Shown here piece after piece: positions 54,248-63,210 of a stretch of 64,000 nt of DNA. The stretch spans positions 2,160,001 to 2,224,000 of the forward strand of contig NZ_CP071869.1 in assembly GCF_017569185.1 (NCBI RefSeq), in the 5' to 3' direction. How positions within the stretch are numbered: the stretch's first letter is position 1; each line of letters starts with the position of its first letter. The stretch is from Polaribacter cellanae. Its GTDB lineage: Bacteria; Bacteroidota; Bacteroidia; Flavobacteriales; Flavobacteriaceae. The notes beneath the pieces are model-generated. The model saw nothing but the letters and a program-made list of their open reading frames with translations, had not been told where the DNA came from and did not search any database. Position numbers and translations under genes: made by a program.

Positions 54248-55774
54248 ATGTTAGATACAAGTAACTCCAACAACTACGAATACATCACAAAACATTTAGA
54301 AATTCACATTTTAGGCGGAATAAAGACCAATAAACTAGAGAGTTTACGAATTACGTTATCTATCCAAAAACTAAAACAAGAAAACATTTTACGTCATACA
54401 CTCGATTTATACAACGATAATCAAGTAGAAAAGTTTGTTAGGAAAGTAGCAGAACGATTAGAAGTAGGAACAAGTATCGTTAGAAGAACATTACAAGAAG
54501 TAACCAAAGAATTAGAAAATTATAGGTTTTTACTTATACAACAATATGAAGAAGCGCATAAACCTTATTTTAAAGAATTATCTGCAACCGAAGAAAGAGA
54601 AGCTATAAAGTTCTTAAAACGAAAGGATTTACTACCAAAAACAAATGAATTGATTGGTAAAGCTGGAGTTATTGGAGAACAAGTAAATAGATTATTAATG
54701 TATTTAATTTTTACAAGTAGAAAAACAAACAATCCATTGCATTGTATCAGTTTAGGAAGTTCGGGAGTTGGGAAAACTCATCTACAATCTAAAGTATCAG
54801 AACTGATACCTGAAGAAGATAAAGTAGAAATTACAGTATTATCTGCAAACGCTTTTTACTACTTCAATAGAACAGAATTACAACACAAACTTATTTTAAT
54901 AGAAGATTTAGACGGAGCAGAATCTGTACTCTATCCACTTCGTGAATTACAATCTAAAAAGAGAATTACAAAAACAGTTGTTCATAAAGACGCAAGAGGA
55001 AATACAAAAACCATCCATTTAACAGTTGAAGGTCCTGTATCTGTTGCAGGTTGTACCACACAAGAAAGCATTTACGAAGATAATTCTAATAGAAGTTTTT
55101 TACTGTATATAGATGAAAGTCAAGAACAAGATAGTAGAATAATGAATTACCAAAGGCTTATAAGTGCAGGAAAAATAAACGAAGACCAGGAACACAAATC
55201 AAGAGAATTGTTAAAAGATGTGCAACGAGTTTTAAAGCCCATAAAAGTAATTAATCCATTTGCAGAATATTTAGAGTTGCCACAATCGGTTTTTAAACCA
55301 AGAAGAACCAACAGCCACTATTTACAATTTATAGAAGCAATTACATTTTACAAACAATATCAGCGAGAGCAACAAGTAAATGAAGAAACAGGAGAAGTAT
55401 TTATAGAAACCACAATCGAAGATATTAAAGAAGCTAACGAATTAATTATAGAAGTTCTATTAAGAAAATCTGACACACTTACAGGAGCAATTAGAAATCA
55501 TTTAGAGAATCTAAAAGCCTATTTACAAGAAAATAAACAAACCACGTTTACAAGTTCTGAAATCAGAAGAAAACTACGATTAAAAGAAACCACATTAAGA
55601 AGATACAATAAGCAACTATTAGCAGAACAATATATTAGAAAAGTAAAAGCAGAAAAAGGTAAAATGTATCATTATGAAATTGTGGATATAGAGGAATATA
55701 CAAACCTTAAAAGTCAGATAGATAAATCATTACAAGATTGTATTGCTAACATCAACTTCGCCACTTCGTCATAA
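54248..55774 (+). CDS. AAA+-like ATPase of recombinase module 2
   Basis: 508 residues, related along its whole length to the protein at 13570 (same LEIHILGGIKTNKLESLRIT start, YNDNQVEKFVRKVAERLEVGTS region, Walker A GSSGVGKTH, Walker B LILIEDLDGA, SVAGCTTQESIYEDNSNRSF, PRRTNSHYLQFIEAITFY and C-terminal winged helix). The two clearly share ancestry but differ at many positions, so the modules are old relatives and not recent copies. Role as for module 1: an ATP-driven helper of the paired recombinases. Identical copy at 61560. Confidence 0.75.
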   Translation: MLDTSNSNNYEYITKHLEIHILGGIKTNKLESLRITLSIQKLKQENILRHTLDLYNDNQVEKFVRKVAERLEVGTSIVRRTLQEVTKELENYRFLLIQQYEEAHKPYFKELSATEEREAIKFLKRKDLLPKTNELIGKAGVIGEQVNRLLMYLIFTSRKTNNPLHCISLGSSGVGKTHLQSKVSELIPEEDKVEITVLSANAFYYFNRTELQHKLILIEDLDGAESVLYPLRELQSKKRITKTVVHKDARGNTKTIHLTVEGPVSVAGCTTQESIYEDNSNRSFLLYIDESQEQDSRIMNYQRLISAGKINEDQEHKSRELLKDVQRVLKPIKVINPFAEYLELPQSVFKPRRTNSHYLQFIEAITFYKQYQREQQVNEETGEVFIETTIEDIKEANELIIEVLLRKSDTLTGAIRNHLENLKAYLQENKQTTFTSSEIRRKLRLKETTLRRYNKQLLAEQYIRKVKAEKGKMYHYEIVDIEEYTNLKSQIDKSLQDCIANINFATSS

Positions 55775-55898
55775 GTTCGCCACCATTAAAATGGCGAAGT
55801 TAAAATACTGAATAAAAGAAACTTAAATCTACATCGCCATTAAAACTTAAAAAAGGTCAAGGGAATGAAAAAAGTAGTGAGCCACTACAGCCAAAAAA
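55754..55898. other. Intergenic hairpin with TCGCCA repeats
   Basis: AACTTCGCCA (55754-55763) and TGGCGAAGTT (55792-55801) pair; GTTCGCCA (55775-55782) can pair with the same arm. TCGCCA recurs at 55834-55839, followed by TTAAAACTTAAAAAAGGTC. The order matches the gap after the ATPase gene of module 1. Confidence 0.5.
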
Positions 55899-56828
55899 AT
55901 GAAGAAACTAAAATTACAAAACGAGAGTTATAGACTATTTGTTGCCAATTATAAAGAATGGTTAGACATTTTAGGCTATGCAGAAAGTACAGTCTATTAC
56001 TTGCCAAACCACTTACAAGAGTTCTTCTATTATCTGGAACAAAACCACATTAAAAACATCAATCAAATTACTACTAAAACCGTAAAAAATTATTACAATT
56101 ATCTGCAAGAAAGAGCCAACGAAAGACAAAGTGGAGGATTAAGTAAAAGCTATTTAAACAAACATCAACAAGCCTTAAAAAAGTTCAAAGAATATTTGAC
56201 TAACCACAATCATACAGGAATAAATATCCATTTAAAATCAGAGAAAAACCCAACAGAAGAAAAGCTAAATATCTTAACACAATCAGAAATAAAAGAACTT
56301 TTTAAAGCAACAGAATTTAGCCATACAGAAACTAAATTTAAATTAAGAGACAAAGCTATTTTAGTCGTTTTATACAGTTGTGGATTAAGAAGAAATGAAG
56401 CTGTACATCTAAATACGAATGATATATTTTTTGATAAAGAAAGAATATTTGTTAGAAAAGGGAAGAATTATAAAGAGCGTTTTGTTCCTATAAACAGAAA
56501 GAATGCAGAACTATTAGAAGATTATATTTTTGAAGCAAGATTGCAATTTAAAGATGCATATTTAAGTGAAGCCTTATTTATTAGTAAGAGAGGAACTCGT
56601 TTAAATGGAATGAGTTTAGCCAACAGATTACAGAAAATAGTACAAGCCACCAACAACAAAGAAATAGCAGAAAAGAGAATCACACTTCACACATTAAGAC
56701 ACTCAATTGCAACTCATTTATTGCAACACGAAGTAAAGTTAGAAAACATCAAAACTTTTTTAGGCCATAGTTCTTTAGAATCTACACAAATTTACACACA
56801 CTTGCTTAAAACACTTGAAAATGAATGA
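55899..56828 (+). CDS. Tyrosine recombinase 1 of module 2
   Basis: 309 residues, related to the protein at 15307. Catalytic residues are visible: YSCGLRRNEAVHL, KGKNYKERFVPI, ITLHTLRHSIATHLL, FLGHSSLESTQIYTHL. N-terminal SAM-like domain present (LGYAESTVYYLPNHLQEFF). It overlaps recombinase 2 by 8 bases. A copy, cut by the window end, starts at 63211. Confidence 0.88.
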   Translation: MKKLKLQNESYRLFVANYKEWLDILGYAESTVYYLPNHLQEFFYYLEQNHIKNINQITTKTVKNYYNYLQERANERQSGGLSKSYLNKHQQALKKFKEYLTNHNHTGINIHLKSEKNPTEEKLNILTQSEIKELFKATEFSHTETKFKLRDKAILVVLYSCGLRRNEAVHLNTNDIFFDKERIFVRKGKNYKERFVPINRKNAELLEDYIFEARLQFKDAYLSEALFISKRGTRLNGMSLANRLQKIVQATNNKEIAEKRITLHTLRHSIATHLLQHEVKLENIKTFLGHSSLESTQIYTHLLKTLENE

Positions 56829-57708
56829 TTATAGAAGTTATTTACAGAAAGAAAGTTACGGTTTAACAACGATAGAAAGTTACACAAAAGGAGCAGAAAA
56901 CTTTGTAAAATGGTGCAAGAGAAATCATACAACTCCAGATCTAATAGATTACAAAACATTTTTAAAATACATCAAATATTTACAAAGAAAAAATACCACA
57001 AAAAAGACAATAAAGCATAAAATAGGAACCTTAAAAATATACTTTAAATATCTGTTATCAGAAAATTATAGAATAGACAATCCAATAGAAAATATCAATA
57101 TTAAAGGTGTAAAAAGAACCATCAATTACAACGTATTAGAAGCAGACGAATTAGAAGATTTATACTATTCTTACGAAACTGAAAACATCAAAGACAGCTA
57201 TCATAAATTAACAGCAAAACGTAATAAAATAATAGTTGGTTTATTAGTCTATCAAGGTTTAAATACAAGTGAACTCATCAAACTAGAAATTCAAGATTTA
57301 CAGCTATACAAAGGAAAAATTTATATAAAAAGTGGTGCAAGAAGTAACGCAAGAACCTTAGAATTAAAATCGTGGCAAGTCATAGAATTATTAGAATATG
57401 TAAAAGAAATTAGAGAAGAAATAAAGTTAAAATGGAACATGGAAAATGAACGATTATTTATACCAAACAATGCAAGATTAGGAAATACAATCCAATTTAT
57501 TTTAAAGAAATTAAAAAAGATAAATCATAAAGTAAATAATGGAAATCAAATACGAGCTTCAGTAATTACAAACTGGTTAAAACAATACAATTTAAGACAA
57601 GTACAGGTTTTAGCTGGACATCGTTATATAAGTTCAACAGAAAGATACTTACAAGACGATTTAGAAAGTTTACACGAAATCGTTAACAACTTCCATCCAA
57701 TCTCATAG
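56821..57708 (+). CDS. Tyrosine recombinase 2 of module 2 (divergent active site)
   Basis: 295 residues from ATG 56821, which lies in the sequence ATGAATGA shared with the stop of recombinase 1. As in module 1 the first catalytic Arg is lacking (VYQGLNTSELIKL), the HxxR box reads NQIRASV, while GHRYISSTERY with the nucleophile Tyr is kept. The conserved deviations in both modules argue for a specialised partner of recombinase 1. Confidence 0.78.
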   Translation: MNDYRSYLQKESYGLTTIESYTKGAENFVKWCKRNHTTPDLIDYKTFLKYIKYLQRKNTTKKTIKHKIGTLKIYFKYLLSENYRIDNPIENINIKGVKRTINYNVLEADELEDLYYSYETENIKDSYHKLTAKRNKIIVGLLVYQGLNTSELIKLEIQDLQLYKGKIYIKSGARSNARTLELKSWQVIELLEYVKEIREEIKLKWNMENERLFIPNNARLGNTIQFILKKLKKINHKVNNGNQIRASVITNWLKQYNLRQVQVLAGHRYISSTERYLQDDLESLHEIVNNFHPIS

Positions 57709-57730
57709 AAAAAATATGGAACAAAAATTG

Positions 57731-57738
57731 TACATTTG
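57731..57738 (+). promoter_or_regulatory. Candidate promoter of toxin-antitoxin pair
   Basis: TACATTTG fits TAnnTTTG, 23 bases before ATG 57761. It lies inside the longer open frame that begins at 57716 and therefore favours 57761 as start of the antitoxin. Confidence 0.45.
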
Positions 57739-57760
57739 TTATGCTAAAAACACGACAGTT

Positions 57761-57979
57761 ATGGACTTGCAATTAAGAAAATACAATTTTATACAACAAT
57801 TAGTTGATGTAGAAAAAGAAAGCATTATGGCTACTTTAGAACGTGTTTTAAAGCAAGAAAAAGAAGAACACCAAGAAATCTCAACTGCACACAAAAAAGA
57901 ATTAGACAATCGTTTAAAAAGCTATAAAGAAAATCCTGATGATGTTTTAGATTGGTCAGCTGTAAAAGAAAATTGGTAA
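57761..57979 (+). CDS. Antitoxin (addiction module component type)
   Basis: 72 residues from ATG 57761; the frame is open from ATG 57716, which would add 15 residues of unusual composition. Helical and charged, ending RLKSYKENPDDVLDWSAVKE, the usual tail of addiction-module antitoxins (YxxNPDDxxxWxxVK) that pair with ParE/RelE toxins. The stop TAA is followed at once by the toxin's ATG. Confidence 0.75.
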   Translation: MDLQLRKYNFIQQLVDVEKESIMATLERVLKQEKEEHQEISTAHKKELDNRLKSYKENPDDVLDWSAVKENW

Positions 57980-58288
57980 ATGAGTTATAGCATTAAATTA
58001 CTCCCAATTGTACACACAGATTTAAAAAAAGCAAAAAAGTGGTACAACAAAGAAAGAGAAGGATTAGGAGAAGAATTTAAAATAGAAGTCAATAAAGAGA
58101 TAGATTATATTGGAGAATATCCACAACATTATCAAAGAAAATACAAAGAATTACGACAATCTTTAGTCACTCGTTTTCCTTATGCAATTTTTTATTTAGT
58201 GGAAGAACAGCAAAAACGAATTGTAATTTTTGGAGTTTTACACACAAGAAGAAATCCAGAAATAGCAAGAAAAAGAATGAAGAAATAA
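57980..58288 (+). CDS. ParE/RelE-family toxin
   Basis: 102 residues: IKLLPIVHTDLKKAKKWYN, then FPYAIFYLVEEQQKRIVIFG and HTRRNPEIARKRMKK, the standard RelE/ParE pattern with the terminal H-RRNP box. It probably stabilises the module in the chromosome. It is unrelated in detail to the pair at 21.5-22.0 kb, which takes the same position between the recombinases and the Rhs junction in module 1. Confidence 0.8.
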   Translation: MSYSIKLLPIVHTDLKKAKKWYNKEREGLGEEFKIEVNKEIDYIGEYPQHYQRKYKELRQSLVTRFPYAIFYLVEEQQKRIVIFGVLHTRRNPEIARKRMKK

Positions 58289-59227
58289 GATAAAAACTTC
58301 GCTTGTTCAACGTCACAAGCTCGCAAAAAAACCAATCAGAATCAGCCCACGCTTGCCATCACTTCTGTAGTTTTTACGTCATATTTTTTGTAAACCAACG
58401 CATAAAACAGCACATTGTAGCTTGTTCGTTCCTCACAACTCCAAAGAGCTGTTTGCCCACGCTCAAAAACAAAAAATCTGCCATAAAATCTACCCCAAGC
58501 TAAGTTACATAATAGAAGTTATAATAGCAAAATGCGCTTCAAAAGTACGCTAACGCTGGCATAATTTATTTTGTAGTTATAACTGCTATTATGTAAAATA
58601 GCCGCTCTTCCAACGCTTTTTTACAGCCACTTCTGCCCACGCACTACGAATCCTTTAATTTTTACTACGTAAGCCAACGCTCCGAATTTGTACAAAAAAA
58701 AGCTTCGCAAAAAGACGTCAAGCGAAAAAGCTTGTCTTACTTCTTTGCTCGTTTTTTTGTACAACTCGTGCAAACAATATTATGAAAAACAAGTCATTTT
58801 ATTTTTAGTAGAAAATCCACGCATCAGCCACCTCTTTTTCTACTAAAAATAAAACGTAAGTTCTCATCAAAACGTTTTAAAAGTTGACGATTTAGAGGCT
58901 GGAAAAAGCGAGGAAAATCGACAATTTTTAAAATGTAAACTTCTTGCGTACAGTTTGCGATAGCAAAGCATTAACAAATACCAAGTACCTTTCGTCAAGC
59001 TCAATACAAGCTATGGTAGCAGTCGGCTATTTTACATAAATGTATTATAGTACAGGAATTAAAGGAATGTACTATAATGCCCAATTATGTAACATAGCTT
59101 TGGAAATATTCATCATATTTTTTTATATTTACAAAAGGTAGGTTAATGAGGTAAGGACGTTCTTTTTTGTAAATTTTTTGGAGTAAGTACGTGATAAAAA
59201 TGCGACCGTTGTTAAAAAAAACGCGTA
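58289..59227. repeat. Hairpin-rich noncoding tract
   Basis: 939 bases without a credible gene. Nested inverted repeats bound 58495-59103: CCAAGCTAAGTTACATAAT (58495-58513) against 59084-59103, and TTATGTAAAATAGCCG (58589-58604) against CGGCTATTTTACATAA (59024-59039). Hairpins: 58505-58524 with 58577-58596 (19 of 20), 58688-58700 with 58752-58764 (13 bp), 58797-58815 with 58836-58854 (19 bp perfect), 59044-59053 with 59069-59078 (10 bp). The words CCAACGC or CCCACGC occur many times, mostly in loops. It may be a structured RNA, a nonautonomous element or recombination substrate. Confidence 0.65.
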
Positions 59228-60112
59228 AACTACTATCCCTTTGGCTTAAAACATAAAGGATACAATAATGTGGTAAGTTCTAATGGGAATAGTACCGCGC
59301 AGAAGTTTGGGTTCCAAGGACAAGAATTACAAGAAGATTTAAATTTGAATTGGTCTTCTTTTAAATGGAGAAATGCTGACCCTGCGATAGGGAGGTTTTT
59401 TAATATTGACCCATTAGCTGAAGATTTTGTTCACAATGGGACGTATAATTTTTCTGAAAATAGAGTTATAGATGCAATTGAATTAGAGGGATTAGAGGCA
59501 GTAGTTTTAAATGGAGAAGTTAGAGGTGGAAGCGCTGTTGGAGGTTATGCTTCTATTCAACTAGCTGCTGATGTAAAAGGTAATGTAGCTTTACAATATT
59601 CTTATGGAGCGGGATTATTCTTCGGAGCAGGAGCAGGAGCAGGAGTAGGTGTAAGTATTAGTGCAGCTCCAACAGTTGACGATTTAGCAGGAGCTGGTGC
59701 AGAAGTAGGCTTATTTGGAGGACAAGTTATATCTTTAGCAGGTGAAATAAATTTCTCTTTTACTTCAGATGGAGAAGATTGGATTGATGCTTTTACTGCA
59801 CCTAAAAATCAATATATTGGAGCTACAATTTCTGCTGGCCCAGGAATAGGTCTTGGTGTGTATTTAAATCTGAGTAATACAGGTACAATTGGAAAACTTT
59901 CTTCAGATGAGATTAAAAATTTTATTACAGATACCTTTAAAGGTAATAAGGAATATGGAAATGCTCTTAATGGGATATTAGACATAACCAAAGATTTTCT
60001 TAAATCGAATGAAGGAGCAACAAGTTTTTCAAAAGAACAACTACAATCTTATTATGATAATATTAGTGGTTATATGTATATAATAAATAATCAAAATGAA
60101 GAAGAAGAATGA
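59228..60112 (+). pseudogene. Orphan Rhs tip, identical to tip B
   Basis: Starts in the YYPFG codons and has the core end and the whole glycine-rich tip of the protein at 48883, residue for residue. No start codon or signal peptide; GTG 59270 is the first possible start. It is a displaced tip behind an intact rhs gene and would be expressed only after recombination. Confidence 0.8.
59231..59244 (+). other. Rhs core/tip junction sequence, copy C
   Basis: TACTATCCCTTTGG directly after the noncoding tract; the bases before (CGCGTAAAC) share only GTAA-AC with those before copy B (AAGTAAC). Right border of the first unit. Confidence 0.55.
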
Positions 60113-60342
60113 TAATATTAATGATTACCTCGTTTTTAATAGCTGTTACCTTAATACTATATTCTGTTTTAAAAATTAACAGAATAGCAAAGAAAAATAA
60201 GATAACAAACTTTTTTCAGCTTCTTAAAATAAAAAATAGTGTAATAAAAAATGAATTAAGAAAATTGTATTTATTCATTTTCTTTGCTTTTTTACAATTT
60301 TTTTTAATGATGCTTTTTCTGGTAATGGTACAGATTAGTTGA
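60109..60342 (+). CDS. Second copy of the immunity candidate of tip B
   Basis: Identical to the gene at 52797, including the end supplied by the IS1-family end (60321-60345). It could be expressed even if the orphan tip is silent, which would keep the cell immune. Confidence 0.6.
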   Translation: MIILMITSFLIAVTLILYSVLKINRIAKKNKITNFFQLLKIKNSVIKNELRKLYLFIFFAFLQFFLMMLFLVMVQIS

Positions 60343-60487
60343 TGATACAACCTGGCACACGCTATTTCTAAACCCCAGATGGCGCTAGTATGTCACGCAC
60401 ACGCTAGTGCTAGCATTTGCTAGTACCGTTAACAATAAGAACAAAAAGCTATGCTACAAGCGTAGCTTTTTGTATTTTAGTATTGTT

Positions 60488-61045
60488 ATGAGTAGAAAAT
60501 ATAAATTCCATAATAAAGCAGGTTTATATTTTGCAAGTTTTGCGACTATAAATTGGTTAGATGTATTTACAAGACAAGTATATTTTGATGTTTTAGCAGA
60601 CAGTGTAAGTTATTGTAGAAAAGAGAAAGGGCTAGAATTATATTGTTATTGTTTTATGCCAAGTCATATCCATTTTATCTTTAGAAGTGCTAACGAACAA
60701 CCATCAGAATTATTAAGAGATTTTAAACGTCATACATCTAAAAAAGTCATAGAATCTATAGAAAGTAATCCACAAGAAAGTAGAAAAGAATGGTTATTAT
60801 GGATGTTTAAAAGAGCAGGAAAAAAGAATGCAACTACCAGTAAATATCAGTTTTGGCAACATCATAATAAACCTATAGAATTGTGGAGCGAAAAAGTAAT
60901 CAAACAAAAAATAGATTACATCCATAATAATCCAGTAGCAAGTGGTTTTGTAACGGATGCAATTGATTGGAAATACTCAAGTGCTAGAAATTATCAAGAA
61001 GATAATACTGTTTTAGAAATAGATGATTCAGGTTTTTTAGGGTAG
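60488..61045 (+). CDS. Second copy of REP-associated Y1 transposase
   Basis: Identical to the protein at 53176: HUH motif in MPSHIHFIF and Tyr in DYIHNNPV. The REP-like repeats before it are repeated as well (60346-60487). Confidence 0.88.
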   Translation: MSRKYKFHNKAGLYFASFATINWLDVFTRQVYFDVLADSVSYCRKEKGLELYCYCFMPSHIHFIFRSANEQPSELLRDFKRHTSKKVIESIESNPQESRKEWLLWMFKRAGKKNATTSKYQFWQHHNKPIELWSEKVIKQKIDYIHNNPVASGFVTDAIDWKYSSARNYQEDNTVLEIDDSGFLG

Positions 61046-61047
61046 TT

Positions 61048-61395
61048 TTATGCGAGTTGTTTTTGAATATCTTTTTGAAATACAAACGCTTTAAGCATTG
61101 CTTTTACGCTTGTAATATTTTCATCATCTAGCTTTTGCACTTTATGAAATAATTGTAATAGTTCTTCATCATTTAGTTTGTTATTTATAATCTGTTCGTT
61201 AGAACCGTAAATAAGCGCATCTGTAGAAACTTCTAACGCATCAGCAATCTTTTTAGCCACATCAATAGTTGGTGATGTTAAATTACGTTCATATCTTGAA
61301 ATATGTGTTGCGTGTACATTTATCATTTTAGCAAGGTCTCCTTGCGAAATATCTTTCTCTGCACGTATTTTTTTTAAGTTATCTCCAAACGACAT
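61048..61395 (-). CDS. Second copy of XRE regulator of module 2
   Basis: Identical to the regulator at 53736. Divergent from the ATPase gene at 61560. Confidence 0.85.
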   Translation of the reverse strand: MSFGDNLKKIRAEKDISQGDLAKMINVHATHISRYERNLTSPTIDVAKKIADALEVSTDALIYGSNEQIINNKLNDEELLQLFHKVQKLDDENITSVKAMLKAFVFQKDIQKQLA

Positions 61396-61559
61396 AAGTG
61401 TACTGAATTAGTAAATGAAACATCAAAAATGATATACAAAGTTAGTTAATTATAGACATAAAATGTAATACTGTTAAAAATAATAATCAAAGTATATATT
61501 TATAAATAAACAAAATGTATATATTTGTAGTCAAATATGATTATTAAAACTTTTTAACA

Positions 61560-63086
61560 ATGTTAGATACAAGTAACTCCAACAACTACGAATACATCAC
61601 AAAACATTTAGAAATTCACATTTTAGGCGGAATAAAGACCAATAAACTAGAGAGTTTACGAATTACGTTATCTATCCAAAAACTAAAACAAGAAAACATT
61701 TTACGTCATACACTCGATTTATACAACGATAATCAAGTAGAAAAGTTTGTTAGGAAAGTAGCAGAACGATTAGAAGTAGGAACAAGTATCGTTAGAAGAA
61801 CATTACAAGAAGTAACCAAAGAATTAGAAAATTATAGGTTTTTACTTATACAACAATATGAAGAAGCGCATAAACCTTATTTTAAAGAATTATCTGCAAC
61901 CGAAGAAAGAGAAGCTATAAAGTTCTTAAAACGAAAGGATTTACTACCAAAAACAAATGAATTGATTGGTAAAGCTGGAGTTATTGGAGAACAAGTAAAT
62001 AGATTATTAATGTATTTAATTTTTACAAGTAGAAAAACAAACAATCCATTGCATTGTATCAGTTTAGGAAGTTCGGGAGTTGGGAAAACTCATCTACAAT
62101 CTAAAGTATCAGAACTGATACCTGAAGAAGATAAAGTAGAAATTACAGTATTATCTGCAAACGCTTTTTACTACTTCAATAGAACAGAATTACAACACAA
62201 ACTTATTTTAATAGAAGATTTAGACGGAGCAGAATCTGTACTCTATCCACTTCGTGAATTACAATCTAAAAAGAGAATTACAAAAACAGTTGTTCATAAA
62301 GACGCAAGAGGAAATACAAAAACCATCCATTTAACAGTTGAAGGTCCTGTATCTGTTGCAGGTTGTACCACACAAGAAAGCATTTACGAAGATAATTCTA
62401 ATAGAAGTTTTTTACTGTATATAGATGAAAGTCAAGAACAAGATAGTAGAATAATGAATTACCAAAGGCTTATAAGTGCAGGAAAAATAAACGAAGACCA
62501 GGAACACAAATCAAGAGAATTGTTAAAAGATGTGCAACGAGTTTTAAAGCCCATAAAAGTAATTAATCCATTTGCAGAATATTTAGAGTTGCCACAATCG
62601 GTTTTTAAACCAAGAAGAACCAACAGCCACTATTTACAATTTATAGAAGCAATTACATTTTACAAACAATATCAGCGAGAGCAACAAGTAAATGAAGAAA
62701 CAGGAGAAGTATTTATAGAAACCACAATCGAAGATATTAAAGAAGCTAACGAATTAATTATAGAAGTTCTATTAAGAAAATCTGACACACTTACAGGAGC
62801 AATTAGAAATCATTTAGAGAATCTAAAAGCCTATTTACAAGAAAATAAACAAACCACGTTTACAAGTTCTGAAATCAGAAGAAAACTACGATTAAAAGAA
62901 ACCACATTAAGAAGATACAATAAGCAACTATTAGCAGAACAATATATTAGAAAAGTAAAAGCAGAAAAAGGTAAAATGTATCATTATGAAATTGTGGATA
63001 TAGAGGAATATACAAACCTTAAAAGTCAGATAGATAAATCATTACAAGATTGTATTGCTAACATCAACTTCGCCACTTCGTCATAA
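61560..63086 (+). CDS. Second copy of AAA+-like ATPase
   Basis: Identical to the protein at 54248 (Walker A GSSGVGKTH, Walker B LILIEDLDGA). The TCGCCA hairpin region follows again at 63066-63210. Confidence 0.75.
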   Translation: MLDTSNSNNYEYITKHLEIHILGGIKTNKLESLRITLSIQKLKQENILRHTLDLYNDNQVEKFVRKVAERLEVGTSIVRRTLQEVTKELENYRFLLIQQYEEAHKPYFKELSATEEREAIKFLKRKDLLPKTNELIGKAGVIGEQVNRLLMYLIFTSRKTNNPLHCISLGSSGVGKTHLQSKVSELIPEEDKVEITVLSANAFYYFNRTELQHKLILIEDLDGAESVLYPLRELQSKKRITKTVVHKDARGNTKTIHLTVEGPVSVAGCTTQESIYEDNSNRSFLLYIDESQEQDSRIMNYQRLISAGKINEDQEHKSRELLKDVQRVLKPIKVINPFAEYLELPQSVFKPRRTNSHYLQFIEAITFYKQYQREQQVNEETGEVFIETTIEDIKEANELIIEVLLRKSDTLTGAIRNHLENLKAYLQENKQTTFTSSEIRRKLRLKETTLRRYNKQLLAEQYIRKVKAEKGKMYHYEIVDIEEYTNLKSQIDKSLQDCIANINFATSS

Positions 63087-63210
63087 GTTCGCCACCATTA
63101 AAATGGCGAAGTTAAAATACTGAATAAAAGAAACTTAAATCTACATCGCCATTAAAACTTAAAAAAGGTCAAGGGAATGAAAAAAGTAGTGAGCCACTAC
63201 AGCCAAAAAA

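Larger units (their letters stand above)
51916..59227 (+). repeat. 7312-bp unit of a tandem direct repeat, first copy
   Basis: Bases 51916-56688 recur at 59228-64000 with a constant offset of 7312; the encoded proteins are identical and no difference was noticed in the noncoding parts compared by eye. The unit holds Rhs tip B, immunity candidate, IS1 end, Y1 transposase, XRE, ATPase, two recombinases, toxin-antitoxin pair and a hairpin tract. Just outside, 51915 (T) and 59227 (A) differ. Confidence 0.9.

Noticed and set aside
58303..58503. Open frame of 66 codons in the hairpin-rich tract
   Set aside because: It has no ribosome binding site, reads through repeats and hairpin arms, and its composition (many His, Ser, Cys) is unlike the neighbours.
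58495..59103. Integron attC-like site
   Set aside because: The nested inverted repeats look similar at first sight, but no GTTRRRY core was found and there is no integron-type integrase or cassette array in the window.
51916..59227. Simple unequal homologous crossover as origin of the tandem repeat
   Set aside because: Not excluded, but the borders share only about 15 bases, which is short for RecA-dependent exchange, and the same border is used at 22132. Site-specific recombination explains this better; an assembly artefact also remains possible.
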